From Clostridia bacterium (GTDB lineage Bacteria; Bacillota; Clostridia; UBA1381; UBA9506): 58,511 bases of DNA. Each line of letters opens with the position of its first letter. The first letter of the stretch is position 1. Below, piece after piece: positions 6,786 through 14,928 of this stretch. A program made the position numbers and the translations under genes. Under the pieces are notes generated by a model that did no database searches, had not been told where the DNA came from, and saw nothing but the letters and a program-made list of their open reading frames with translations. The DNA lies in the NCBI GenBank assembly GCA_017415145.1, contig JAFQJE010000017.1, forward strand, positions 1-58,511, in the 5' to 3' direction.

Positions 6786-7637
6786 ATGAAATTACCTTTT
6801 AATATAGACTTATCAGGAAAAGTTGCAGTTGTTACAGGCGGAGGCGGTGTGCTCTGCGGAACGTTTGCACATGCTTTAGCGGCTTGCGGTGCAAAAGTTG
6901 CAATTTTGGATTTAAGAAAAGAGGCGGCAGACAAGGTAGCAGACGAAATTGTAGCTGATGGAGGTATTGCTATCGGAGTTGCAGCTAATGTTTTAGAGAA
7001 ACAGAGCTTAGAGGCCGCAAAAAAAGAAGTAAATGACCGTCTTGGTTCATGTGATATTTTAATCAATGGTGCAGGCGGTAACCACCCCAAAGGCACCACA
7101 ACAAAAGAATACTACGAAATGGGCGATGAAGATTTAGAGGGAATCACAAGCTTTTTTGATTTAGACCCTTCAGGCGTTGAATTCGTGTTTAACTTAAACT
7201 TCTTGGGAACATTGCTCCCCACACAGGTTTTTGCTAAGGACCTGATTGGCAAGAGTGATGCTACAATATTGAATGTATCATCAATGAACGCTTTTTGTCC
7301 CTTGACAAAAATTCCTGCTTACAGTGGTGCAAAAGCTGCAATTTCTAATTTCACACAGTGGCTTGCAGTTCATTTCTCAAAAGTTGGCATTCGTGTAAAT
7401 GCTATTGCTCCCGGATTCTTTGTAACAGACCAGAATAGAGCGTTGTTGTTTAACGACAAGGGAGAGTACACAGACCGTTCGAAAAAAATTATTTCACAAA
7501 CTCCTATGGAAAGATTTGGTGAGAAAGAAGAGCTGCTTGGTGCACTCTTGTTCTTGTTATCGAATGAAGCAGCATCTTTCGTAAATGGAATTGTAATACC
7601 CGTAGATGGAGGCTTTTCTGCTTATAGCGGCGTATAA
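6786..7637 (+). CDS. uxuB: SDR-type D-mannonate oxidoreductase (fructuronate reductase)
   Basis: This 283-residue protein is a short-chain dehydrogenase/reductase. The NAD(P)-binding motif TGGGGVLCG lies near residue 18, NGAGGNHP near residue 95, the catalytic Ser is in NVSSMNAF, and the YSGAK Tyr-Lys pair follows; it ends VDGGFSAYSGV. It closely resembles the Bacillus YjmF-type enzyme that interconverts fructuronate and mannonate. Its place 92 bases behind uxuA, with no terminator between, supports that substrate. AAGGAG precedes the ATG. The assignment to mannonate rests on context plus family resemblance; other sugar acids are possible. Confidence 0.88.
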   Translation: MKLPFNIDLSGKVAVVTGGGGVLCGTFAHALAACGAKVAILDLRKEAADKVADEIVADGGIAIGVAANVLEKQSLEAAKKEVNDRLGSCDILINGAGGNHPKGTTTKEYYEMGDEDLEGITSFFDLDPSGVEFVFNLNFLGTLLPTQVFAKDLIGKSDATILNVSSMNAFCPLTKIPAYSGAKAAISNFTQWLAVHFSKVGIRVNAIAPGFFVTDQNRALLFNDKGEYTDRSKKIISQTPMERFGEKEELLGALLFLLSNEAASFVNGIVIPVDGGFSAYSGV

Positions 7638-7712
7638 AAGTGTTTGTTACACGCAATTAAGTGTGCGAGAATATAGAGATTATAATTTTTGAACATAGTA
7701 TAAGTATTGAAT

Positions 7713-7744
7713 AAGGGACCAAGGCTCGGTCCCTTTCTTTTTTT
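7713..7744 (+). terminator. Terminator of the uxuA operon
   Basis: The stem AAGGGACC / GGTCCCTT (7713-7720 and 7728-7735) has the loop AAGGCTC and is followed by TCTTTTTTT. Confidence 0.9.
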
Positions 7745-7745
7745 A

Positions 7746-7774
7746 TTGATTTTTTTGTGGAAAAGGTGTATAAT
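7746..7774 (+). promoter_or_regulatory. Sigma-A promoter of the PHP phosphatase gene
   Basis: TTGATT (7746-7751) and TATAAT (7769-7774) are separated by 17 bp, starting directly behind the preceding terminator. Confidence 0.75.
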
Positions 7775-7792
7775 AACAAAGAGGTGTAAAGA

Positions 7793-8563
7793 GTGAATTA
7801 TAATTTTCATACACATACTTTTAGATGTAATCACGCAACGGGTACTGAGCGAGAGTATATAGATGCGGCAATAAACATAGGAATAAAAGACCTTGGTTTT
7901 TCAGAGCATATTCCCTTTATCTTTCCTGGGGGCAAGGAAAACAGCTACCGCGTGCCTATGGTGGAGGTAAATGACTATATAAACACCATAAATAACCTCA
8001 AAGTGGAGTACAAAGATAAAATAAATATTCATTTGGGTTTTGAAATGGAGTACTACCCTGAACATTTTGAGCAGATGGTGGAGAATGCACGTAGCTGGGG
8101 AGCGGAGTTTTTAATTCTTGGTCAGCACTCGGTAGGGTCAGAACCCGATTTTTTCTTTTGGAGCACCGAAGAAACAGAAAATGTGGAGTATTTAAAAGGT
8201 TATGTAGAACGTGTGGTTTCTGCAATAAAGTCGGGTGTAATAACCTATGTTGCACATCCTGATATGTTTAATTTTGTGGGTGATATTGATATTTACAACG
8301 AAGAAATGAGAAAGATATTAAAGGCTGCCGAAGAGTGTAGAGTACCTCTTGAGATTAACTTTTTAGGCATTCGTGATAATCGAAATTACCCCACAGAAAA
8401 GTTCTGGAAACTGGCACAGGATTTTGATATATCTGTTGTATTTGGACTTGATGCACATGATGTAGATGGTGCACAGGATACCCAGTCTATGCCCCGTGCA
8501 TTGGAAATTTGTAACAAATATAATCTTAAAGTTTTAGACAAGCTTCAATTAATTAAACCTTAG
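7793..8563 (+). CDS. PHP-domain histidinol-phosphatase-like protein
   Basis: This 256-residue protein is a PHP-domain metal-dependent phosphoesterase of the HisK/HisJ type. It has the N-terminal FHTHTFRCNHA metal motif, LGFSEH, GFEMEYYPE, LGQHSV, AHPDMF and the late GLDAHD motif, which together supply the metal ligands. The family hydrolyses histidinol phosphate in histidine synthesis, but several members act on other phosphates, and no other his gene is in view. The start is GTG with GAGGTG upstream. AzlC starts 9 bases after the stop, so the three downstream genes may be one transcript. Confidence 0.85.
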   Translation: MNYNFHTHTFRCNHATGTEREYIDAAINIGIKDLGFSEHIPFIFPGGKENSYRVPMVEVNDYINTINNLKVEYKDKINIHLGFEMEYYPEHFEQMVENARSWGAEFLILGQHSVGSEPDFFFWSTEETENVEYLKGYVERVVSAIKSGVITYVAHPDMFNFVGDIDIYNEEMRKILKAAEECRVPLEINFLGIRDNRNYPTEKFWKLAQDFDISVVFGLDAHDVDGAQDTQSMPRALEICNKYNLKVLDKLQLIKP

Positions 8564-8572
8564 AGGAAGACT

Positions 8573-9295
8573 ATGAGAGAACAGACAAGCTTTGTAAAGG
8601 GAATAAAGGACGGACTGCCCATATGCTTTGGATATTTGTCAATATCCTTTGCATTTGGCATTTATGCCTGTGCAAATGGACTTTCCATACTCCAGGCAGT
8701 AGTTATGTCTATTACTAATTTAACATCAGCGGGTCAGCTTGCTTCAGTTCCTATAATTGCTGCAGGAGGAACAATAGCCGAGCTTTTAATAAGCCAGATA
8801 GTTATTAATCTCAGATACGCTCTGATGTCGGTGTCTTTGTCACAGAAATTAGGTAAATCCGTAAGAATGCTTGATAGATTCGTTATAGCTTTTGCAAATA
8901 CTGATGAGGTATTTGCGGTGGCATCATCTCAGGAGGGTACTGTGGGAAGAAACTATCTTTACGGACTTATTTTAACACCGCCGATAGGATGGACTTTGGG
9001 AACATTATTGGGTGCAGCAGCAGGTGCAGTTTTACCTGAAATTTTAGTGTCTGCTTTAGGTATAGCTATTTACGGGATGTTTATTGCTATCGTTATGCCC
9101 AAGGCGAAAACTGAGCGTCCTACGGCACTTTGTGTGGGGTTATCTATCGTTTTAAGTTGCCTGTTTTATTACATCCCTGTACTTCGAACAATTCCTTCAG
9201 GTTTTACCATCATAATATGTGCTGTAATCGCAAGCGGTGTTTTTGCATTTCTTGCTCCTATAAATATAAACGGGGAGGCACAAAATGATGCATAG
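8573..9295 (+). CDS. azlC: AzlC-family branched-chain amino acid exporter, large subunit
   Basis: This 240-residue integral membrane protein has several hydrophobic segments and the AzlC-typical N-terminus (GIKDGLPICFGYLSISFAFGIYA) plus the conserved TSAGQLA and NLRYALMS motifs. AzlC works with the small AzlD subunit to export branched-chain or related amino acids. AzlD overlaps its end by 11 bases, a translationally coupled pair. AGAGGAAGA precedes the ATG. It follows the PHP phosphatase gene closely. Confidence 0.93.
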   Translation: MREQTSFVKGIKDGLPICFGYLSISFAFGIYACANGLSILQAVVMSITNLTSAGQLASVPIIAAGGTIAELLISQIVINLRYALMSVSLSQKLGKSVRMLDRFVIAFANTDEVFAVASSQEGTVGRNYLYGLILTPPIGWTLGTLLGAAAGAVLPEILVSALGIAIYGMFIAIVMPKAKTERPTALCVGLSIVLSCLFYYIPVLRTIPSGFTIIICAVIASGVFAFLAPININGEAQNDA

Positions 9296-9599
9296 CTTTT
9301 TGATATATCTTATTGCAATGGCAGGAATCACATATCTTATTCGTATGTTGCCACTTGTTTTAGTGAAAAAGAAGATAAAAAATAAATATATCTTGTCTTT
9401 TTTATATTACATACCTTATGCAGTGCTTACTGTTATGACTATTCCTGCTATATTTTATTCTACATCCTATAAGCTTTCTGCTATAGTTGGCTTTGTGATA
9501 GCATTTATACTGGCGTATATTAATAAAAGCCTTGTAACCGTTGCGGCACTTTCCTGTGTGGGAGTATTTGTGACAGAACTGTTATTAAAATTTGTATAA
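9285..9599 (+). CDS. azlD: AzlD-family branched-chain amino acid exporter, small subunit
   Basis: This 104-residue, three- to four-helix membrane protein has the AzlD-typical ITYLIRMLPLVLVKKKIKNKY segment near the N-terminus. It overlaps azlC by 11 bases, so the two subunits are probably made in fixed ratio. GGGAGG lies about 8 bases before the ATG. A long hairpin terminator follows the stop. Confidence 0.92.
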   Translation: MMHSFLIYLIAMAGITYLIRMLPLVLVKKKIKNKYILSFLYYIPYAVLTVMTIPAIFYSTSYKLSAIVGFVIAFILAYINKSLVTVAALSCVGVFVTELLLKFV

Positions 9600-9603
9600 T
9601 AGA

Positions 9604-9644
9604 AAAAGTTAAAGGCATTCGCTTTGCGAATGCCTTTAACTTTT
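9604..9644 (+). terminator. Intrinsic terminator after azlD
   Basis: A 19-bp perfect stem pairs AAAAGTTAAAGGCATTCGC (9604-9622) with its complement (9626-9644) around the loop TTT. The T tract is part of the stem end, and the structure is symmetric enough to work in both directions. Confidence 0.85.
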
Positions 9645-9645
9645 G

Positions 9646-9780
9646 GTTATGCACGGTTTTAGCGGGCGTGCAGCAGAGGAAAAACAGATGCAGAATAAAC
9701 GAATGAAACCACGGATATCATCCGTGGCGATGCCCGACGGCGTATGTGTATACGCCGAGGGTTGCAGTCGTTTAAGTTCA
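9646..9780. repeat. Hairpin-rich intergenic element
   Basis: The stretch between the azlD terminator and the ftsX terminator holds two GC-rich hairpins in A/T-rich surroundings: CCACGGAT/ATCCGTGG (9709-9716, 9720-9727) and CGGCGTA/TACGCCG (9738-9744, 9751-9757). Its left end (9646-9676) and a stretch beside the ftsX stop (9861-9885) share a TTATGC-CGGTTTT core and a GCAG/CTGC block. I read it as a palindromic repeat element, not a gene; its function is unknown. Confidence 0.45.
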
Positions 9781-9784
9781 AAAT

Positions 9785-9820
9785 ATAAAATAAAAAGGTA
9801 CTCAGGTTGCCCTGAGTACC
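9785..9820 (-). terminator. Terminator of ftsE-ftsX
   Basis: Read on the minus strand, GGTACTCAGG and CCTGAGTACC (9797-9806 and 9811-9820) form a 10-bp stem followed by TTTTTATTTTA. It lies 65 bases beyond the ftsX stop. Confidence 0.85.
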
Positions 9821-9885
9821 TACATAACTATAAAAGAAGGTTATAATATTATTTTGAACGATTATGCGCGGTTTTTACCTGCTGC

Positions 9886-10776
9886 TTATACGTTTAAATG
9901 TTTTCTTACAGATATAAGACTTCCCAGTCCTCCAAGTATCGCACCAAGTCCCAAGGATGAACCAATAATAATTCCTGTAAGTTCAGTTAAGGGCTTAACG
10001 GTGAAGAACATAATGTTCAATGAATTTACAACATTAACAATTGCACTATAGCCTGCCATAATAATAGCAATGGATGCACCTGCACCGATGATGCCGATTG
10101 CAATACCTTCAATAATAAATGGCCATCTGATAAACCAGTCCGTAGCACCTACAAATTTCATAATGTTGATTTCTTTACGTCTTGTGTAAACTGTCAGCTT
10201 GATAGTGTTTGAAATAATAAACACAGAAACAACTGCCAAAGCAATGATAATCCACAAACTGAAGTTTCTTATGTAGTTGGCAATTGCAACAAGCTTGTCT
10301 ATTGATTCTTCATTTTGCTGGATTTTTATAATTCCTGCAATGTCTTCCATAATATCGACAGTTTCCTGAGATTTTGACAAGTCAGTCAATGTGATAAGAT
10401 ACATATTTCTTAAGGGATTGTCGTCCTGATAGCGGTCAAGAAGCTCGCCGTTTTCGCCCATTCTTTCTTTTAATGTTGCCAGACGTTCCTCATTTGTGTT
10501 GAGGATTACTGAGTCCACATTAGGTGTGTCTTTTAACTGCTTGCCGATTGTGAGCAAGCCATCATCGTTAATGGCCTCGTCAACAATTGCAACTATCTGA
10601 TAGTTCCCCTCCAAATCACCTGCCATAGACGTAAGGTTGATGGAGAGCACCATAAATACGCCTAAAACAAGCAAGCTTGCCATAACGGTAAAGATTGATG
10701 CTAAAGTCATCCAGCCATTTGAAAAAATATTTTTAAACGCCTCTGAGAAGAAGTAACGAACACCTCTAATTTTCAT
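9886..10776 (-). CDS. ftsX: Cell division protein FtsX
   Basis: This 296-residue membrane subunit partners the ATPase FtsE. FtsEX controls peptidoglycan hydrolases at division sites in Gram-positive bacteria. One membrane helix near residue 22-45 is followed by an extracellular domain (about 50-155) and three further helices in the FtsX/permease fold (about 170-290), with the YTRRKEINIMKFVGATDWFIRWPFIIEG motif. I chose the ATG at 10776 because GAGGAGG lies just upstream and overlaps the ftsE end; the start overlaps ftsE by 11 bases. The hydrolase partner is not adjacent, although M23 and SLH wall proteins occur elsewhere in the window. Confidence 0.95.
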   Translation of the reverse strand: MKIRGVRYFFSEAFKNIFSNGWMTLASIFTVMASLLVLGVFMVLSINLTSMAGDLEGNYQIVAIVDEAINDDGLLTIGKQLKDTPNVDSVILNTNEERLATLKERMGENGELLDRYQDDNPLRNMYLITLTDLSKSQETVDIMEDIAGIIKIQQNEESIDKLVAIANYIRNFSLWIIIALAVVSVFIISNTIKLTVYTRRKEINIMKFVGATDWFIRWPFIIEGIAIGIIGAGASIAIIMAGYSAIVNVVNSLNIMFFTVKPLTELTGIIIGSSLGLGAILGGLGSLISVRKHLNV

Positions 10777-11452
10777 AGCCGTAACCTCCTCTTGTTTCAT
10801 CGCGGACAATTTTGCCCTCTTCAATGGCAATAACACGCTTTTTCATAGCATCAACGATATCTTTTGCGTGGGTTGCCATAATAACAGTTGTACCGCGCTT
10901 GTTTATGTTGTCAAGTAATTCCATAATTTCCATAGCAACCTTGGGATTTAAATTACCTGTTGGCTCGTCCGCAATTAAAAATGCAGGGTTATTAACCAAA
11001 GCACGGGCGAGTGCCACACGCTGTTGCTCGCCACCTGATAATTCTCTTGGGTATGACTTTGCTTTGTGTGAAAGTCCTACCAAAGACAAAACATTAGGAA
11101 CCTGCTTTCTTATTTCCTTGCGGCTTGCGCCGATTATATCCATTGCAAAGGCTACGTTTTCATAAACGGTTTTATTGGACAGTAGTCTAAAATCCTGAAA
11201 AACCACGCCCATAGAACGGCGAAGATAGGGGATTTCACGGCGTTTTAACTTGCCGATGTCCTTGTTGTTTATGATAACCTGTCCCTCGGTTGCGGTTTCT
11301 TCATGCATCAAAAGCTTGATGAGAGTTGATTTACCTGAACCTGATGGTCCTACAATAAATACAAATTCTCCACGCTCGATAAAGAAGCTCACGTCATCTA
11401 AAGCAGTTGAGCCGTTAGGATATACTTTAGATACATTACTGAGTAATATCAT
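10766..11452 (-). CDS. ftsE: Cell division ATP-binding protein FtsE
   Basis: This 228-residue ABC ATPase has Walker A GPSGSGKST (about 34-42), the ABC signature LSGGEQQR and the Walker B region FLIADEPTGNL. The start MILLSNVSKVYPNGSTALDDV is typical of FtsE. It drives the FtsX membrane subunit encoded next with an 11-base overlap. AAAGGA precedes the ATG by about 9 bases. A hairpin separates it from the upstream PucR-type gene; no clear promoter was found in the short gap, so read-through may occur. Confidence 0.96.
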   Translation of the reverse strand: MILLSNVSKVYPNGSTALDDVSFFIERGEFVFIVGPSGSGKSTLIKLLMHEETATEGQVIINNKDIGKLKRREIPYLRRSMGVVFQDFRLLSNKTVYENVAFAMDIIGASRKEIRKQVPNVLSLVGLSHKAKSYPRELSGGEQQRVALARALVNNPAFLIADEPTGNLNPKVAMEIMELLDNINKRGTTVIMATHAKDIVDAMKKRVIAIEEGKIVRDETRGGYGYEN

Positions 11453-11474
11453 ATAATCAATCCTTTCCTTGGCA

Positions 11475-11507
11475 TAAAATTACTATGTGCCCGAAAGCAC
11501 ATAGTAA
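11475..11507 (-). terminator. Hairpin between the PucR-type gene and ftsE
   Basis: TTACTATGTGC (11480-11490) pairs with GCACATAGTAA (11497-11507) around CCGAAA. On the minus strand a short AATTTTAT follows, so it is a weak terminator or attenuator. Confidence 0.55.
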
Positions 11508-11518
11508 ATTATTTCACA

Positions 11519-12595
11519 TTAGAATTTTGAAGGATTGGTAAGGAGATACTTTCTTACCAATACTGCTACTTTAAATACAACTGCATCGTCGAATTTGCGA
11601 AGGTCAAGACCTGTTAAGCGCTCGATTTTGTCAAGACGGTAAACAAGTGTGTTTCTGTGAACAAACAACTGACGTGATGTTTCTGATACGTTTAAGTTGT
11701 TCTCAAAGAATTTATCAATTGTCTGCAGGGTTTCTTCGTCTAAAACTTCTAAACCTTCTTTTTGGAATATTTCGTCTAAGAAAAGCTCGCAGAGCTTACT
11801 GGGAAGCTGATAAATTAATCTTCCTATACCAAGCTCGCCGTAGCTTAAAATATACTTATCGCCATCGAATACTCTTCCAATCTCTAAAGCCAGTCTTGAC
11901 TCGGAATAAGAGTGAGCAATATCGTTGATGGATTTTACGGGCGTGCCGATACCAACATAGACTTTTAATAAAAGTTCTGAATTGATCGTATCAACGATTG
12001 ACTGTGCTGTTTTTATAACAAACTCTTTGTTGTTATTACCTGCCAAAGATTTAATTACAACGATGTTTTTGTTATCTATGTTGATTATAAAGTCCTGTTC
12101 GGGGAACATATTCTGAAGTAATTGAATAACGCCTGTTTCGTTGCCGGGGATCTGTACGATATATACAATCCTCGGGATATCCGCATCAATCTGAAGCTCG
12201 CCTGAACGCATATTTATATCACCGGGAAGAACGTTACCAAGTAATACGTTCTTTAAATAGCTTGCTTTGTCGTATCTGTCTGCACAGTGAAGCTGAAGAT
12301 TAGAGATGCTGATAGCTAAAAGTGTACAGAGTTTCTGGTCTTCTGCATCAGTGCCCTTTACATAAACAACAAACTCCATAATATTTCTTGCACCAACTGC
12401 AACACAGGAGTATCCGTTTATCAAAAAAGGTCTGCCGTTTGCTACGGCACCGGATATCATAGCAAATGTTTCGTCATCCCCTGCAGGCTCGCCAACGTAC
12501 GATACTAATACAGAGGTGTTGTTCACAACGCCCATTGATTTATGTGTTACACTTCTCATCTGGTCTAAGACCGGCTGAAATATTTCACTAAGCAT
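11519..12595 (-). CDS. PucR/CdaR-type transcriptional regulator
   Basis: This 358-residue protein ends in the PucR-type helix-turn-helix (about 300-355, with NLNVSETSRQLFVHRNTLVYRLDKIERLTG). The middle portion resembles the CdaR GGDEF-like domain (IVVIKSLAG, VGIGTPVKSINDIAHSYSESRLALEIGR). Such regulators sense sugar acids, purines or nutrients, but the ligand cannot be told. The ATG at 12595 is chosen for AAAGGAG about 9 bases upstream. A palindrome between its -35 and -10 suggests autoregulation. It is divergent from argD, but that gene carries an ArgR-like site of its own. Confidence 0.85.
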   Translation of the reverse strand: MLSEIFQPVLDQMRSVTHKSMGVVNNTSVLVSYVGEPAGDDETFAMISGAVANGRPFLINGYSCVAVGARNIMEFVVYVKGTDAEDQKLCTLLAISISNLQLHCADRYDKASYLKNVLLGNVLPGDINMRSGELQIDADIPRIVYIVQIPGNETGVIQLLQNMFPEQDFIINIDNKNIVVIKSLAGNNNKEFVIKTAQSIVDTINSELLLKVYVGIGTPVKSINDIAHSYSESRLALEIGRVFDGDKYILSYGELGIGRLIYQLPSKLCELFLDEIFQKEGLEVLDEETLQTIDKFFENNLNVSETSRQLFVHRNTLVYRLDKIERLTGLDLRKFDDAVVFKVAVLVRKYLLTNPSKF

Positions 12596-12637
12596 GAAAA
12601 ATCGCTCCTTTGCTGTATACAATACTTATACGTATAT

Positions 12638-12666
12638 ATCATACTAAAATTTTAGTAATTTTGCAA
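12638..12666 (-). promoter_or_regulatory. Promoter of the PucR-type gene with palindromic operator
   Basis: On the minus strand TTGCAA (12661-12666) and TATGAT (12638-12643) are separated by 17 bp. The spacer contains the perfect 14-bp palindrome ACTAAAATTTTAGT (12643-12656), a candidate operator. Confidence 0.65.
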
Positions 12667-12754
12667 TGTTTTTTTGCGAATTTAACCGAAATTTAATTTT
12701 TTTAGGGAGTTTTTTCATTAATTTCGTAAAAAATGTAATTTTATTAAAAATACT

Positions 12755-12784
12755 ATTGCATAATTATTCAATGTGATGTATAAT
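12755..12784 (+). promoter_or_regulatory. argD promoter overlapped by an ArgR-box-like site
   Basis: TTGCAT (12756-12761) and TATAAT (12779-12784) are 17 bp apart. The 18 bases from 12755 (ATTGCATAATTATTCAAT) match the ARG box pattern wNTGAATwwwwATTCANw at all but one position and cover the -35, so an arginine repressor would block transcription. Confidence 0.7.
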
Positions 12785-12807
12785 TATAAAATATTGGAGG
12801 TAAAGCT

Positions 12808-13998
12808 ATGAAAACCAATGACATTAAAAATCTTGATAAAAAATATTATATGAATACATTTGGAGAAAGAATACCTGTAAGCTTTGAGCGTGGTAAGGGT
12901 ATAAAACTCTATGCAGATGACGGGAGTGTCTATACAGACTTTTTGGCTGGCATCGCCGTTTCGGCTGTGGGACATAACCACAAAACACTTGTCAAGGCAA
13001 TCACAAAACAGGCGAAATCTGTACTACATGTGTCAAATTATTATTACATAGAGCAGCAGGCAAAATTAGCTGAAAAAATCTGCAACAATTCATGTGCTGA
13101 CAAGGTGTTCTTTGCAAACTCAGGAGCAGAAGCAAATGAAGGAGCAATAAAGCTTGCAAAAATCTATCAGTATAAATCCGGACATCCTGAAAAGTATGAA
13201 ATTATTACCCTTGTAAATTCTTTCCATGGAAGAACTCTGGCTACTGTTGCAGCAACGGGGCAGGAAAAATTCCAGACGGCGTTCCGCCCCTTGACACCGG
13301 GCTTTAAATATGTTAACATCAATGACATTGAAGCGTTAAGGGACGCAATCGATGAAAACACCTGTGCAGTTATGATGGAAATGATTCAGGGTGAAAGCGG
13401 TGTGCATCATGTAAATGAGAAGTATGTAAAGGAAGCGTATAATCTTTGTCGTGAGAATGATATTGTATTTATCGCGGATGAAGTACAGACAGGTATGGGC
13501 AGGACAGGTAAGCTCTTTGCATACGAGCATTATGGCATTACACCTGATATTTTCACATTGGCAAAAGCCTTAGGTGGCGGTGTTCCCATAGGTGCAGTTT
13601 GTGCTAAGGACAATTTGGCACAGAGCTTTGCTCCCGGCGACCACGGCTCAACCTTCGGCGGAAATCCGCTAGCGTGTGCCGCAGCGAATGCTGTGTTTGA
13701 AATCTTTAAAAAGGAAGATTTGGTCAACAATTCAGCGATTGTAGGTGCGTACTTAAAGGAAAAATTAGAAATCCTTGCACAAAATTGTGACAAAATAAAA
13801 GAAGTCCGCGGCAGGGGCCTTATGATAGGTATAGAGCTTGAGGGCGTTAGTGCGGCTGATATTAAACACAAGCTTTTTGATGAAAAGTATCTGGTTGGTG
13901 CAACAGCTACCACAATAAGACTTCTGCCACCTCTTGTAATTACCAAAAGGGACGCAGACGATTTTGTAAAAGTTTTTGAAAAGGTTTTAGGAGAATGA
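12808..13998 (+). CDS. argD: Acetylornithine aminotransferase
   Basis: This 396-residue class III PLP aminotransferase turns N-acetylglutamate semialdehyde into N-acetylornithine. It shows FANSGAEANEGAIKLAK, SFHGRT, FIADEVQTGMGRTGK and the PLP lysine in LAKALGGGVPIG (about K253). The ATG has GGAGG upstream. argF follows with the stop and a possible start overlapping as ATGA, so they form one operon under an ArgR-like site. Related ornithine and GABA aminotransferases look similar; the argF neighbour settles the name. Confidence 0.94.
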   Translation: MKTNDIKNLDKKYYMNTFGERIPVSFERGKGIKLYADDGSVYTDFLAGIAVSAVGHNHKTLVKAITKQAKSVLHVSNYYYIEQQAKLAEKICNNSCADKVFFANSGAEANEGAIKLAKIYQYKSGHPEKYEIITLVNSFHGRTLATVAATGQEKFQTAFRPLTPGFKYVNINDIEALRDAIDENTCAVMMEMIQGESGVHHVNEKYVKEAYNLCRENDIVFIADEVQTGMGRTGKLFAYEHYGITPDIFTLAKALGGGVPIGAVCAKDNLAQSFAPGDHGSTFGGNPLACAAANAVFEIFKKEDLVNNSAIVGAYLKEKLEILAQNCDKIKEVRGRGLMIGIELEGVSAADIKHKLFDEKYLVGATATTIRLLPPLVITKRDADDFVKVFEKVLGE

Positions 13999-14000
13999 CG

Positions 14001-14927
14001 ATGAACAAACACTTACTCACATTGCACGACTGGTCAGCAGAAGAAATTTTAGACACACTTGATTTGGCTGATGAATTAAAATACAAGCAGAAAAACGGTA
14101 TTGAACACCATCTGTTAAAGGGTAAAACCTTAGGTATGATTTTTACCAAATCATCAACAAGAACAAGAGTTTCTTTTGAGGTTGGTATGTACCAGTTAGG
14201 CGGCTCGGCGCTCTTTTTGAGCTCTAATGACATTCAGTTGGGCAGAGGAGAAACAATCTACGATACAGCGCAGGTTCTGTCAAGATTTTTAGATGGTATC
14301 ATGATAAGAACCTATAAGCAATCGGATGTTGAAGATTTGGCACGCTTTGGACAAATTCCGATAATCAATGGTCTTACAGATTTGGTTCACCCCTGTCAGA
14401 TCTTGGCGGATTTTCAGACAATTCGCGAACACAAAGGAAAGCTTTCCGGCTTGAAGCTTGCATACATCGGTGATGGTAACAATATGGCACATTCACTTAT
14501 GTATGGCGGTGCAAAGGTTGGTATGGATATTGCTATTGCAACACCCGAGCAGTATCAGTGCGACCCTGAGGTTGTGAAAAATGCATTGGAAGATGCCGCT
14601 AAAACAGGCACAAAAATTACTCTAACATGCGACCCCGTTGAGGCAATCAGGGATGCTGATGTAGTATATGCTGACACATGGGTAAGTATGGGACAGGAAG
14701 CTGAAAAAGCAGAAAAGCTCAAGGTTTTCGGACCTTATCAGATAGACAAGAAGTTGTTCTCATATGCAAAAGATGATGCAATCTTTTTACATTGCTTGCC
14801 TGCATATCGTGGCTATGAGGTAACAGAGGATGTTATTGACGGACCTAATTCCGTTATTTTTGATGAGGCTGAAAACAGACTTCATGCTCAAAAAGCCGTA
14901 ATGGTAAAACTTATGGGAGAAAAGTAG
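14001..14927 (+). CDS. argF: Ornithine carbamoyltransferase
   Basis: This 308-residue enzyme joins ornithine and carbamoyl phosphate to citrulline. The carbamoyl-phosphate motif KSSTRTRVSFE lies around residue 50. HPCQILADFQTI, the ornithine-binding DTWVSMGQE and HCLPAYRGYEVT follow. I prefer the ATG at 14001 because AGGAG (13989-13993) is 7 bases upstream; the ATG at 13995, overlapping the argD stop, is too close to that site. Ornithine synthesis and citrulline-to-argininosuccinate genes are missing here, while argH lies 42 kb further on. Confidence 0.96.
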   Translation: MNKHLLTLHDWSAEEILDTLDLADELKYKQKNGIEHHLLKGKTLGMIFTKSSTRTRVSFEVGMYQLGGSALFLSSNDIQLGRGETIYDTAQVLSRFLDGIMIRTYKQSDVEDLARFGQIPIINGLTDLVHPCQILADFQTIREHKGKLSGLKLAYIGDGNNMAHSLMYGGAKVGMDIAIATPEQYQCDPEVVKNALEDAAKTGTKITLTCDPVEAIRDADVVYADTWVSMGQEAEKAEKLKVFGPYQIDKKLFSYAKDDAIFLHCLPAYRGYEVTEDVIDGPNSVIFDEAENRLHAQKAVMVKLMGEK

Positions 14928-14928
14928 T

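Noticed and set aside
9643-9846. A 67-codon plus-strand ORF behind azlD
   Set aside because: It has no ribosome binding site, runs through two hairpins and a terminator, and has no domain-like composition; treated as a repeat element.
13995-14000. ATG at 13995 as the start of argF (ATGA overlap with argD)
   Set aside because: The AGGAG site is only one base away; the next ATG at 14001 has proper spacing.
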